Shown here in pieces: positions 23,501 through 36,269 of a DNA stretch of 64,000 bases; positions within the stretch are counted from its first letter, which is position 1, and the number at the start of each line of letters is the position of its first letter. A program made the translations under genes and the position numbers. This DNA comes from Anaeramoeba flamelloides (lineage: Eukaryota; Metamonada; Anaeramoebidae), in the NCBI GenBank assembly GCA_027625915.1, contig JANTQA010000047.1, forward strand, positions 12,524,001 to 12,588,000, written 5' to 3'. Below the pieces are notes generated by a model. The model saw nothing but the letters and a program-made list of their open reading frames with translations, was not told the origin of the DNA and ran no database searches.

Positions 23501-26171
23501 ATTGATTTGTTTATTTGCTGCGTTACTATTTGAACGAAGAGTCATTTTCACATCTGATAGCTTAACAAAATTAACAACATCAATCTATTCATTTGTTGGG
23601 CTTTTATATCCATTTGAATGGGCACACGCACTAATACCCATCATTCCTTCAAATATGATTCATGCGTGTTGCGCGCCATTTCCATACATAATAGGAATTC
23701 ATAAATCGTTATTAAGCAAGGCCGAAGACGTCATTGAAGAGGAATGTGTTTATGCAGATCTTGACACACGTGAAGTTGAAATGGATCCAGTTGATCTTGT
23801 CTTATTACCTTCAAGATTAGCTACCAAATTAATGGATTCAATTAAGAAGCATCGCAAAAAGCTGAAGGCATCTGGTGAATTTGATCAAGGCTTAATTTTA
23901 AAAGAGTTTTTAAATTTCTTTGTATCAATTTTCTATGATTATGAAAGCCATTTTCAAATGAATGAAACAAACAATGAATTTGAATTTGATTTTGAATCTT
24001 TTAAAAAAAAGAAAAATAAAAGCATCAAAAGGTTTTTATTAGCCTTTTCACAAACTCAAATGTTTGAATCTTTTTTTCGAACTAAAGAAGCACAAATGAA
24101 AAATCCAAAAGAGACTACAAATTCATTTTTTGTTGAGATGGTTAATCAATATAAACAGACAGAAAATAACAATTCTGGAAGTAACTTTTTGAAAGGATTA
24201 TGGAAAAGAAAAAATTCTATAAAAAAGCAGGATCAAAAAGAAATTGGATTAGAAAAAGATAAGGATACAGAAAATGAGAATGAAAATAAAAGTGAAAATA
24301 AAAATGAAAATGAAAAAGAAAATAAAAAAGAAAAAGAAAATAAAAAAGAAAAAGAAAATAAAAAAGAAAATGAAAAAGAAAAGGATAAAGATAAGGATAA
24401 AAAAACAGAAACAACACCAGTGAATGAAACAACATCGTCATCAGGAAATAAACGTAAAAATACGGTATCGGAGAAATTTAAAGGGTTCTTTAATAGGAAT
24501 AAAAAATCATTACAATTAGAGTTTGAAGAAGTCGAGGAAGAAGAAGAACAGGAGGAAGAAAAAGTTGAAGATGAACGGTTATTATCAGTCATTCAAGGCT
24601 TTTGGAGTGGGAACAAAAATAAATTTAAAGAGTCTCGCTTTTCAAAAAGAAAAAGGAAAAATTCAAATTCTAAAAATAAACCAAAAAATCATAAAAGAAA
24701 TGATGATTTAAAAAACATAAGATCTCAAGCAAGTTTAAAATTAATTGAAAAATTCGAAAATCTATCCTTACAAAATGAACAAAGAAACCAAACATTAACA
24801 AAACATTCTAAAAATAAAAATTATAAATATTCAAACAATAAATTTTCAAATAATAAATATATTCCTAAAAAATTTTCACAAAATAAAACTCAAAAAACAA
24901 TCAAAAAAATTGAAAGTAGTAGTAGTAATAATAATAATTCAACAAAAAACAATAAAACAAGATTTAATTTAAATAATCAAAAACAAAACATTAAATTTTC
25001 AAAAATAGCAAGTAATCTGGGCTGGAAAAGTAATAAAACAGAAGAAGAAAAGCAAAGAGATTTGGAAAAAAAGAAGCAAAAGGATTTGGAAAAAAAAAAA
25101 GAAATGGAAAGAAAAAAGCAAAGAGATCTTGAAAGAAGAAAGGAATTAGAAAGAAGAAGGCAAAACGATCTTGAAAAAAAGAAACAAAAGAAAGAAGAAA
25201 AGCAAAAAGAAATGGAAAGAAAAAAGCAAAGAGATCTTGAGAGAAGAAAGGAATTAGAAAGAAGAAGGCAAAACGATCTTGAAAAAAAGAAACAAAAAAA
25301 AGAAGAAAAGCAAAAAGAAATGGGGAAAAAAAAAAAACCAAAAGCACAGACGCAACTATCAAAAGGATTTAACAGAATCTCAAAAATGTATTCGAAACCT
25401 CCAAAATCACTATCTAATAGGAACAATAATAATAATAATAATAATAAAACTTCACCAAAACCAAAAAATAACAAACAATCTATTGTTAGCAACAGAATTA
25501 AAAATTATAACACATTAAACCAAAATAGTGAAACACAAAATCAACAAAACACAAAAAATACAACTAAATTTAACTTAAAAAACAAGTTAAAAATAAATAC
25601 AAAAAAGAAAAAATCAAAAGGCCAACAATTAGAAAATAAAAATAATGGCTATGCTAAAAAAAATTCTTTATCGCCTCGGGCTACTAAATTTTCATTTCAA
25701 AGTAAATCACCCACTTTAACTCCTAATCATAACAAATTAAAAACTTATAATAGCTTTAGTGGTAGCTTATATAAAAATGGAAACAATAATAGTAACAACA
25801 GCATTAATAATAATAATAGAAACAACATCAACAACAATAATAATAGAAACAACATCAACAATAATAGAAACAATAATAATAACAATAGAAACAACACAAA
25901 TAATTTTAACAACAATAATTATAGAAATAATTTTAATAATAGAAATAATTTTGTTAATAAAAACAATTTTAATAATAAAAATAATAATAGGAATAATAGC
26001 TATAGTATTTCTAATAATGCAATTAATGCTATTAACAATCAAAAAAAACCTTTTTCTAATAATCCCGAAAATAGAACCCAATTCAATAGAAATTCAAATA
26101 ATCAAAAAGTGTATGTATTAAAATCAAAAAATTATCCGTATCCAAATAATGGCAATATAAATCAAAAATAA
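17594..26171 (+). CDS. DENN-domain protein (connecdenn/DENND1-like), four exons
   Basis: Proposed exons are 17594-17814, 18012-18131, 18330-18537 and 23460-26171 (1086 residues, stop TAA). Phases agree at every junction. DENN proteins are exchange factors that load GTP on Rab GTPases in membrane traffic. Seen here: a uDENN part in exons 1-3 (YPFCFPNLELY, then FVLTDLDGSRLHSHCLLF, then LIFVSKS and a helical linker). The cDENN core is at about residues 189-322 (FAALLFERRVIF, YPFEWAHALIPIIPS, CCAPFPYIIGIH), and a dDENN follows to about 415. The rest is low complexity: KE and EN repeats, an acidic patch, a coiled-coil with a 36-residue tandem repeat, then Asn-rich sequence. The CCAPFPYIIGIH phrase is closest to the DENND1 group. 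Introns are about 197, 198 and 4922 bp. The first donor (GTTTGT) is unusual. Joining exons 1-3 to exon 4 rests on complementary domain content and phase; it is inference. Confidence 0.72.
19561..19878 (-). pseudogene. Minus-strand coding-like segments inside the DENN intron, unknown
   Basis: Two adjoining frames on the minus strand look coding. One (19878 to 19731) contains LENEKTQQEEINLEIICQY and SLISNKLDIGIKKGPLF. The next (about 19695 to 19561) contains KYPDKLRFYIENETLKNK and LMCKELSIKCKELFLNS. Such charged, Cys- and Tyr-containing sequence is not expected from random AT-rich spacer. No start codon or splice pair is convincing and no family is recognised. A decayed gene, a nested gene with introns, or an old transposon ORF are all possible. 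Confidence 0.3.
20061..20241. mobile_element. CTGGTATTT-family MITE (copy D)
   Basis: The left end CTGGTATTTACATAATGAAT continues with AAAAAATTTCACTT. The right end, read on the other strand, is CAGTATTTGTATTGGAATAA and then CAAGTGAAAAATTTT. The middle has AATAGAGATCGAAACCAGAA, which matches the middle of the neighbouring copy and of the copies at 14739 and 63305. Confidence 0.5.
20239..20479. mobile_element. CTGGTATTT-family MITE (copy E), abutting copy D
   Basis: The right end, read on the other strand, is CTGGTATTTGTATTATAAAT followed by GAGAATTGAATTTGCAC. The left end (CTGAAATGTGAAATTTAAATGG) is a diverged form of the same arm and touches the end of copy D. The interior AATAGAGATCACAAATTACA repeats that of copy D. 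Confidence 0.45.
20700..21070 (-). pseudogene. Minus-strand coding-like exon inside the DENN intron, unknown
   Basis: A frame open for over 100 codons on the minus strand ends in TAA at 20700. It contains TKIESFLFELLIKSFHKRF, LQCNEVLKHVQTYFEF, INWQQCKVNLLEIYNHS and NHLLWDKKVKSVSFFEN. The His, Trp, Cys and Gln content argues for real or once-real coding sequence. Just upstream a different frame starts with ATG and reads KIFELLNQINTIFYGNIF before a stop. It may be a nested gene whose intron I cannot place, or a relic. Confidence 0.35.
25101..25316 (+). repeat. 108-bp in-frame tandem duplication in the DENN gene tail
   Basis: Two consecutive 108-bp units (second ATG codon at 25212, first at 25104) encode the same 36 residues, beginning EMERKKQRDLERRKELERRR. 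They differ at only a few bases. This is a recent duplication that lengthens a charged coiled-coil without breaking the frame. Confidence 0.85.
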
Positions 26172-28778
26172 TCTAATTCTAATTTTACAAAGTATAGAAA
26201 ATAAATGGTTTCAAATAAAATTTTTTATATTAATTAATTATTTAATTCATTAATTAATATTTATTATCTTTTATTTGCATATTATGATTTTTAGTTTTTT
26301 GCAAGTTTATAAATATATCATCTATACAATAAAATATTTTAGAAATTTATATTTTAACAAAGAAAAATTTAAATCTTTTTTAAAAAATTATTATTATCAT
26401 TAGAATTTTTTTTAATCAATTACTATTCTTTTTTTTTACAAAAAAATAAATATTTTGAAAAATTATTTGCGAATTTTTTTTTTTTTTTGTTTGTTACGAT
26501 GAAATGATTTATTTTTTGAGAGTTTTTGATTAAATAATATAAAATATTTTTTCTTACAGATTGTAAAATTTCATTTTTTGTTGAATAAAAGCTGGATCAT
26601 AGGGTGTGTGTATTCTTGGTGTGTGAAAATTAATAATACACTTGAAGCTTCTTTAATATTGAAACAGTTTTTTAATCTTATTTTTTTTCATTTTATAATT
26701 CGATATTTCTAACACTTGAAAATCACTTGACCCAATCAGTGAATACTTAATTTTTTATATTCAAATTGAATTTAAAATCTCATATTGAAAACAAAGTGTT
26801 TTATAATCAATAGTCTCGATTAAACATAAATAAAAATGAAAAAAAAAATCACAATAATAACTGTACACTAAACTGACAATTTTCTTGGGAAAGATTTCGT
26901 AAATTGGAGATAAAAATAAACCCCATTTCAAAAATTGTAGCTCACACGAAATAATAAATTGAAAAAAATAATTATCCTTTAGTATCCAAGAACAACTAAT
27001 AATTTATTCTGATTAGTAATTAACTTTTAAAATCATTTTAAATATATAAAAACATAATTTTTAAAAATTACTAAAAAAATATAAACAAAAACTAAAAAAA
27101 AAGTGAGTCACAATTTTTGAAATGAGCATCAATGATTTTTAATTACTGAACCTTCACTGAAAAAAAGTTTAACAAGAAGATTTTTGGATATAATTAAAGA
27201 CATTATATAGTCTCCATTTTATTAGTGATTATTTGTCTTTTCGAAGATATTTTTTTTTTCCAAATTTTCTATTGCAAAAAAAAAAAAAAAAGATCTATGA
27301 ATATAAAAAGGAAATTTAATAAAAAAAAAAAAAGAAAAGAAAAAGAACAATTAATCAAAAAAAAAAAAGAAAAAGAAAAAGAAAAAAGAAAAACAAAAAT
27401 TTGAAAAAGCAAACTAAAATTTGCAAAATTAGAAAAAATGATTCTAATCCAAAGATTTTAAAATATTTTTTTGATAATAATATGGGACAAACCCTCAAAA
27501 AAACCCCTTTCACATTATAAAGTGAGTCAAAATCATTGAAAAATATTTTCCAAAAAACTGGAATTTATTTGTAAAAAAAATATCTTTATTAAACTTCCTT
27601 CTAATATTATTTCTTAAATATACATAATTGTTCTTTGCCATTAATTAAATATTTCTGAGAAAATACTTTAATATTGAAAACATTAATTTAATTAAATATA
27701 TCAACATTTATGATGATAATTAAAAGATTTCTACCAACCAGAGGGATATTTCTTTTACATTTCATAAAAAATCCTCTTTTTTAAAGGTGGTAATCATTAA
27801 TTAACATTAAAAAATAAGTTAAATAATAATAACAATTGAACAAATGACTGAGGTATTTATTTCTAAATTTATAAGTTTGAAATATTTAAACAAATGAAAA
27901 AAAAAAAATAAAGTAGTTTTTTGGAGAAAATAAAGAACAACCAAATTCAATAGAAAACCGAAAATATGATAAGGGAACAAATAATTTTTTAAATAATCAA
28001 AAGATATTTTTTTTCTTTCGATTGGAAATTTTTTTATAATTAAAAAAGTTATAAAAATATTTTGTTCGATTCAAAAAAAAAAATATAATAAATAATAATT
28101 TTCACCCCCTAAAAAATTTCAGATTAAACATGATCAGAAATTTCAATATGTTTTATTTACTTTATGTTATACTATATTAACTAATAAATTGAATTAGTAT
28201 CAAGAATCAATAAATTTCTGTGAATGATTTCTATATTTAAATAGTAATATGACCATTGAATTTAATAAAATTATATAATAAAATTGATTTTCACCACTTT
28301 TTTGAAATAGCTTATATATCCTATAGTAACTCAAATATCCTAATTGCCTTTGAAATAAAAATTTTTAATTCGAATTGTTATCAAAGGATTATAAGATTTA
28401 AAATTAGTAAAACAATATCTTAGAAAGAAAATTTAAGAATTAAAATGTGTACAGTTATCTGCAATGAAAAAATAAAATGAAAAAAAATCTCAACATTTGG
28501 AAAATTCCTCTTGGTTTTTGCGCTTGTATAATTTTCAATCCAAATTTTTTTAAATAAAAAAATATTTTTAAATTTTTGATTTTGAAAAATTTGTCTAAGC
28601 ATTAAAAAATTCTTAGTTTTAATGACTAAAAAAGGTAATACTTTACTGGAATTTTTTTTTGGACCCTTTACATACCAAAATTATCTATAATGCTTGATTA
28701 AATAATTTATTTATTACAAAAGATATTTTGACACCACATATAAAATTTGTTTTTGCCTTTAATTATCATCCAATAGCA

Positions 28779-28806
<28 letters not shown>
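28779..28806. repeat. (TA)n microsatellite
   Basis: Uninterrupted alternating A and T. Confidence 0.85.
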
Positions 28807-28809
<3 letters not shown>

Positions 28810-30889
28810 TTCTAAAATTTTAAAAATAATAAAAAATATAAAATAAATTACAAATAAAAATAATATTTTTTTTTATTGAAAAAATTTGGGAATTTTTTCA
28901 ACAAGATATCTTTCAAATTTAAAAAATGTGGTCAATAGTTCTAGCTAGATTAATAATTGATTTTTTTGTTTTAAGGAATAATATTTTTTAATTATTGACT
29001 TTTTTGAATCTAGGCATAAAAAAACAATATTATTGAATAAGAAACCATTTATCAAAAATTATTTTCCAAGACCTGTATTATGTTCGATTGAAATATTCCA
29101 ATTTCACAAATACATTATTCAAATTTTTAGGAATAACAAAAGTATAAAAAAAATATTTGTTTTGAATAATATTTTATTATCTTTGAATAATATTTAATAT
29201 TTATTCTTTTTTTTGTTTAATTTAGTCCTGATTACTTTATCTATAAAAAAAACTTTATATTTGTTTTTTTCGATGTAATAGATGAAATTATTGTACAATT
29301 TTTTTTAATTGTTTTTTTCAAGTATTTTCTATTATTTTCTTTGAAAAAAGTTTTAGAAAATTATTCATATTAAACTTTTAATGTTTACCTACAGAAATGA
29401 ATTACATTTTTATCTTTATTTAATTTTTATTAAAAATTTATCAAAAAAAAAATTAAAATTACTCTGTAATTATTTTTTTTATTTATTTTTTATAATTAAA
29501 TTATCATTATTTATTTTTTTATTAATAATATTTCAACATTGTTATTTTCGAATTACTATTATTGTAATGAAATTTCTTATTTAAAAAATTAAAAAAACAA
29601 TAAAATATCTTTCAAAGAAAACCTAAAAATGAATCATATATTATTTTTTTTCCAAAAAACAAAACAAAAAACAATAAAATTACTACTTTATATTTTAACT
29701 AATTGAATTTTTAATAATAATTAAAATCTGAATAAAGACACACAATAAAATAAATATATTAACACATTAATATTATTTTAAATATATTATTTTAAACTTG
29801 ATTAAATTTATGCAAAGTTGGGGTGATAAGGGATATTTGGCCTATTTAAAATGACAAACTTGAAATTTTTCTCAACTTGAAGAGTTTTGTTTTGAAATTG
29901 AAATTAAATAAATTACTAGGTAAGCTTTTTAATAGAAATAAAATATGAATTTTCTTACATTATAACATACATCTCTTAGTCAAAAATACTTATTGATTTT
30001 TACAAATAAAATTAATAAGGTTTTTTTTTATAGAAATATTTAGTAAAATTTGTTTTGACTTCATAGAAAAAAGTACATGTATCTTTGAAAATCAATTTAG
30101 AAGTCTAAAAAAAAAATTGATTATTAATTTGATTTTAGCCTTACAAATCATCATAAAAATTTTAAATCTAGATAAATCTATAAAAATTATTACATAAAAA
30201 AACTTTAACCTGCTAATATTGGCAAAGAAAATAAAACTTCAAATATTTTATTAATGAATCAATTAGTAAACTTTCGTTTCTAATTAGAACTTTTATAAAG
30301 GTCATGGAATGGAAGTTCAGTGGTTCGAAAATTCTTATATACATAGCATAAAACCAGCATTTCAAATAAAAGGTGTTCTTTCCCCTTTCTTCCCTTTTTA
30401 AAGACATAATTTTCTTTCAAATACAATAATAGGTCTCCGTTAAATTTGTTTTAAAGGTTAAACTTATTTATATTTTTAGTGGATTATAATATATGAATTA
30501 ATTTTATTCAAATTTTTCTTAATTGTCCAATTTTGATATAATTTGTTATTTTGTTATTATTTAATAAAAGTTTTATATTTTTTTCAACAATTAACTCTAT
30601 TTCTGGAGAAAAATTATTAATATTTTTACCTTAGGGTAAAAAAAAATTTGTAAAAGTAGAACTTTTAGAAACCAAGATCATATTTACTTATTTTCTTAGT
30701 GTCTGATTCTTTGGCCATTTAAAGTTTTGGTCTTCTTTTAAAAAAAAATGAAATCTTTTAATTCCACTTCACTGGTTTCCCAGGGCTACAGACCATTTCA
30801 ATAACAATAAAAACAAAAAGATTTTATTCTTAATATTGTTCTTTTTTACATAATTACTAATTATTAATAAATAAATAAAGTGATCAAAA

Positions 30890-31500
30890 TAATGTGTACT
30901 CAACCAATAGAATCCGTTTTTTCAAAATATAATCTATACTTTTTAATTTCTTCTTGTTCTAATGCAACATCCAATCTACGACCACAATATTATACTGATA
31001 AATTCTCATAAATTTCAAAAAATTTTTAGTTCATATTTCCATTTTTATAAATCTTGTAACTGTTTCTTATCAAAGAGTCAACGAAAAAGAATATTTCGAA
31101 GAGAAACAAATTTTACAGAGTTTCTTAACACTTGGATTCATAAAATGCTTTATTCAAAGCTTGGGAGAAGAATTTCATAAAGGACAATCAAGTAAAAATT
31201 TCCAAACATTAAAAGCTTTTTATCGGTATCTAAGTTCAAATTAATTTCGAAATCATTCATTTGGATATTTTCAGTAAAATTTAACTAATGAATTTAATTA
31301 GTTGTAAAGTTTTCATAATATTCTATATTTTAAATTTTTTTTTTTTTTGATGTAGAAAATTCATCTTAAATTTAACTCTATTTTTTAAGATAAATTTAGC
31401 AATTTGATCCTTCATTTTTAGAATTTCTTTTTAAATACGAGAACTTTAAGATACCAGTGCCATATTTAATTAGGGTTTATTGTTGGTTTCTTTGATCGGT
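30890..31500 (+). repeat. Dispersed repeat, copy 1 (partner near 56.4 kb)
   Basis: It shares, in the same order, TCAAAAT..AATCTAT.CTTTT, then ATTTCTTCTTGTTCTAAT.CAA, and later AGGGTTTATTGTTGGTTTCTTT with the region at 56360-56720. The middle parts differ in length. The class of element is not known. Confidence 0.45.
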
Positions 31501-31843
31501 TGATGTATAGGTCTTCTATAACAAAAAAACAAGCATTTTATTTTGAAGGATGGATGAAACTTTTCTACACGCTTTATTTTAACAACAGTTCATACAAATG
31601 GGTTTTTAAACTTTTTGATTTGAATATAACAACTATTAAATGATTACAAACTTCTATAGCTAAAAGTTTTTGAATGAAATAAAGTAACTATAAATATTAG
31701 AAAATAAAAAGAAGATTATTTTAAAAATTTACCATATTTTGAATACAAATACCTACCCCAAAAGCTTTTTAAAGGAAAATCAAATTTATTTAACAAAGCC
31801 TTATATTTTGAAACAAATATAATTTTGTCGTGTTTCGCTTTAA

Positions 31844-32593
31844 GGGATTAGTTTCACCATAGATTTCTCTATAATCAAAGTATGTTGTAATTGGGTACAA
31901 ATGATATTAGTGCACCATGTATCAAATAGCTCTAAAAAATCTATTATAAATCTTATTGCACAAATAATTATTACATTTTTTACTAATGATCACAATTAAA
32001 AAAGTTTCATTTTGAAAAAAATTTTTTTTATTTCCTATTCCAAATCTAAAAATAGAAAGCCAAAATACAGTATTCAGGTATTTAATAATTTAGATTTAGA
32101 ACTTCCAAAAGTAACTATTTTGATATTTTTTGAATTTCAAAGATTAACTGAATAATATTCAACATAGAAGCACAAAGACTGATTAGTTTTGGTTACTTTT
32201 GATAAAGATACTTATAACATCAATATATTTGCATGATTTGAGAAATAATTTGTCAAAACGATTTATTCCGTAATTATTTAAATTTTAAAAAAAAACGAAT
32301 TTTTTATATAACTAATCTACATTTGGCCACAAATTTAAGAAAGATATTTTACAACTTTGGAGTCTGAATATTGATAATTCAACCCTTAAATTTATGGTGA
32401 AATGCAGATTTTATTCTGAAATTGTTGGGTTTTTTACTAATACATAGATCATTTTTAAATGATGAGATCAACAAATATTACTACTTGACTAATCAATTTT
32501 TTAGAGACATTTGAACCATGTAGCACTAATGTAGTTAGGTTCCAATAACAACATACTTTGTTCCAAGGCTTCTCCTTGGTAGACGCTAATCCC
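31844..32593. mobile_element. TIR element with TTAA target duplication (piggyBac-type MITE candidate)
   Basis: The arms 31844-31940 and 32496-32593 are inverted copies. They start GGGATTAG and share CAAAGTATGTTGT, ATTAGTGC, CATG and TCTAAAAAAT. Both ends are flanked by TTAA (31840-31843 and 32594-32597), the target duplication known for the piggyBac superfamily. The roughly 555 bp between the arms hold no transposase. It ends about 90 bp before the uS7 start codon, so it may lie in or next to that promoter. Confidence 0.65.
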
Positions 32594-32688
32594 TTAAGAT
32601 AATAAAAAATAACTTAGAAATTCAAAAGCAGAGAATGAATCTTATAAAATTTCATTTTTTTTTTATTGTTACAATTTTTATTTATTAA

Positions 32689-33788
32689 ATGACACAATAC
32701 GAGGAACAAGAATCTGAAACACAAAAAGAACCAGAAATTGAATTAGAATCAGCAACTGAAATCAAACTTTTTGGTAAATGGAGTTATGAAGGACTTAAGG
32801 TAATTTGATCTCTTCTTCTTACTTTTTTAATGTGCTTTTCTTTTTTCAACACAAAAAATTATTCAAAAAAACCAAATTTTTTTTCTTTTTTTTGTTAAAA
32901 ATAACAAAAGGTATCTGATATGTCTCTTGAAGATCAAATGTCATGGAAACCAAACTCAAGAAGATTTTTAACTCACTCTTCCGGAAGATGGCAAGTAAAA
33001 CCATTCAGAAAGATCAAGTGCCCAATTGTTGAAAGGTTTGTATGCTCCTTAATGATGCACGGAAGAAATGCTGGTAAAAAAATGATGGCAATTAGAATCC
33101 TTAAACACACTTTTGAAATTATCAATTTAATCACTGAAGAAAACCCAATCCAAGTAAATACACATCATTTTCTTATTTTTGTTTGGTGTGAAAAGATCTT
33201 GTTTGTTTAATAAGGATTTGTTTTGCTATTTTTCTTTTTTATTTGTTTTTACTTTTCTTGAAAAAAAAAAAAAAAAAAAAAAAGGTATTATTAGACGCTA
33301 TTACTAATTCAGGTCCACGTGAAGACACCACACGTGTCGGGAAAGGTGGTGGAGCAAGAAGACAAGCAGTTGATGTTTCTCCTTTGAGAAGAGTAAATAT
33401 TGGAATCTATTATCTTTGTTTTGGTGTAAGTTTTTCTTTCTTTTTCATTTTCTTTGTTTTTTTCTCTTTGCTTTTTTTTATTTTTTTTTTTCTTTTTTCT
33501 TTTGAATTCAAAATGAGTAACTTACTTTTTAATCCACCACATTTCCTTTTTTAAACTTTCTCAAACCCCAATTTCAATCAACTAAATTCACTTTGAAACA
33601 CACCACACCTCAATTAAAAAAAATTACTATTAATCAATTAATAGGCAAGAAAATCTGCCTTTAGAAACACAAAATCAATTTCAGAATGTTTAGCTGATGA
33701 ATTAATCAATGCAGCTAAAGGAAATTCAACAAGTTTTGCAGTCAAAAAGAAAGACGAAATTGAAAGAGTTGCTAGAAGTAATAGATAA
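32689..33788 (+). CDS. RPS5: Ribosomal protein uS7 (RPS5), four exons
   Basis: Exons are 32689-32799, 32911-33153, 33285-33425 and 33645-33788, giving 212 residues and a TAA stop. All three introns are phase 0 with GT..AG ends (donors GTAATT, GTAAAT, GTAAGT; lengths 111, 131, 219). uS7 sits in the head of the small subunit, near the exit site, and contacts 18S rRNA and mRNA. Diagnostic blocks are [74 protein letters not shown] and the terminal RVARSNR. The N-terminal tail is acidic (Gln/Glu rich). Every exon joins to give an uninterrupted match to the family, so the model is secure. The introns show the long T and A tracts expected in this genome. Confidence 0.97.
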
Positions 33789-36246
33789 ATTAACCAAAAT
33801 CAATTTCTTTTCTTATTATTTTTTTTTTTTTTTTTTTGTTTTAATTCCTCTTATTTTAAATCTTTAGAACACAAATACAGAATAAGTCAATAAATAAAAT
33901 AATTTTTAATAAATTATCCAAATTTCAATGTGAAAGGTAAAGGAAAATCATTACAAATTACAAAAATTCCTAATTCTTTCAATTTTGTTCATTTTTGGTT
34001 TTTTTTTTTTGTTTTTTTTTTGTTACAACAAAAAAATCAAGACTCGATCAATTTTTAATAAAAATTGTTATTTAAATTTTTTAATTAAATTTTATAATTA
34101 TTAGAACTAAATTGGTCAATTGTTAATTAATTAATTAATTACTTTTGAGAACATTTTTTTCTTTTTTGAAAAAAACAAATTAAGGGTATTGATCATTCGT
34201 GATACGATTGACACATCTTAGAAACAAATTTACTTTTTCCTCAATTTGTAAAAATATTATCCCCCCCATAAACTATATAACACCGAATAAGCATGTTGGT
34301 ACATCAGAATATTGATAAAAAGTTGAAATAAATAACAAAAATAAATTGATTTTTAATGTTTCTTTTTTTTAAATAAATTGTGTTTTCCTAAAATGAACAT
34401 TAACAAAACTATTCGTGTGGATGAAAATACATACACATTTATCGCAAAATTAATGAAATGTAGAATTTCTTTTTAAACACTATCGACAATAATAACAAGG
34501 TCATTTTAGATTATTGTGAGTCAAGATCTTTTTACTATTGATAATATCATTTCTCTCAAAGAACTTCAATCTTTTGCTAATTTAAACAAAAAATTAACAT
34601 TGTGTCAATAATTTTCTTAATCATCGATCCATAAAGTATTTTTGTGCGAGGAATTAACATTTTAAAGAAATGAATTAATATTAATCATCCCAAAGATGGA
34701 TATTTAGCTTTCAAAAGATCCATATTTATACCTTGGCCTGTAATAACAAGAAAGCCCCATATTTGTGATTTTATTAACAGTTTTAAATTTTTTAATTTTA
34801 AATTTTCAAATTTTGAATCTTTATTAATCTTTTTTGATTTAATTATACTTAATTTTTTTCAAAGGTTTTTATTGGAAAATAGATAAAACTTTCCTTGGAA
34901 GAAAAATTTTTGGGTTGTAAAAAACACTATTAACTCACAAGTAAAGATCTGATTATCCAAAATTTCAAATTCCTGAAAATGTGAAATTCCATTGTTCTTC
35001 TGGATCTTAATAGACAAAGAACATTTTTCAATAATGTTTTGACTTAAAGTTTCCCCCAAAATACTTTATTTTAGAGAGCACTTAAAAAAAACTTTTCTTT
35101 TAATATCCTATAGTTGAAGTTATTATTAGCTTTATTTTATAGATTTTCTTGTTGATTTATATACTAATTTTTAGATTCAGAACAAATTTCGGAATCATTT
35201 TTTGCTTGAATCTCGAAAAGAAAAAAAAAAAATTTGTTTTTAAGATTCTTTTGAGTGTAAAAGAAATAAAACAAATAGATACATTTAATGTCAAACCAGA
35301 TGCAAATTCGGTGAACTTTAAATTTTATTTTTTCTTTTTAAATCATACTTTTGGTTATATTTCTTAGTTGCCTTTTCTACTTTTATCCTTTTTTTGAAAA
35401 AACACCAAAATAGAATATTCAAAATAATGGAAACTAATTGAGAATCTAAAAGAACCAAATAAAAGACACTAACAAAAAAATAGCGATTAAATATCATCGA
35501 GATCTAAAAACTAATTTTAGTGATACATTCAAGATTTTTTTTTGACTTTATTTTGATTTTTATTGTGGAATCCAAAATTTTTATCTTCTATATTCAGTAA
35601 CATCTTAAATAATTATATTTTCTTTTACTTTTTTTTTATTTTTTTTAATTTTTATAAAAAGGTTACAAGGAATAGAATTCAAAAATGATTATCTTTGAAA
35701 TAAGGTTTTCTAATTAAAAATTAAATTGGAATATACACTAAAAAAATAGTTTTAAAAAATATTTATCTTTTAAAACAATTTTTCTGACTTCTTCTGATTT
35801 CATTATTTTGAAAAGAAAATTAACTCAAATTTTAAAATATTTTTAATTGATGTTTTTTATTTTTCGGAAACAAGAAAATTACTATTTTCAAATTTTATAG
35901 AACAAAAAATATTTACTTTTCAAATCATATTTTCATTCAAAATTATTTCTTAAAATTCAATCAAAGTTTTATTTATTTGGTCTTGCACTTCTATTAATTG
36001 TGTTATCCGCGATTATAATCAAAATTTTAATAATAAATAATACTGAAAAGAAAACATTTTCTTTATATATTCAAGACTTTTCATTGTGGAATATAGTTTT
36101 GAAGAATTAACTTCAATACTAATAAAAAATATAGATTTTTTTTTATTATTTGAACACAAGTAAGTCTGATTTTAAAAAATAGTCTTGTAATTAATAAATT
36201 GTTAACATAGTGTGAAACATTACATTTCATCAACTAAAATACAAAT

Positions 36247-36269
36247 TATATATATATATATATATATAT
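36247..36269. repeat. (TA)n microsatellite
   Basis: Alternating T and A. Confidence 0.8.

Larger units (their letters stand above)
26172..31843. other. Long gene-free AT-rich stretch
   Basis: There is no supported gene over about 5.7 kb. It holds a (TA)n run at 28779-28806, A-rich simple sequence around 27280-27410 (AAAAGAAAAAG units), and a sequence at about 30890-31500 repeated near 56.4 kb. The small open frame at 30962-31180 (QRKRIFRRETNFTEF) is within that repeat and unidentified. Confidence 0.45.

Noticed and set aside
24217-25492. Minus-strand Phe/Ser/Leu-rich frames opposite the DENN gene
   Set aside because: Mirror images of KE- and EN-repeat coding sequence; no independent evidence.
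23475-26171. DENN protein starting at 23475
   Set aside because: The codon there is TTG and lies inside the cDENN core. The frame is open further left to an AG, and the missing uDENN part lies upstream.
29381-29584. A 67-residue hydrophobic frame
   Set aside because: Composition (Phe, Leu, Ile, Tyr) is what AT-rich spacer gives by chance; no motif.
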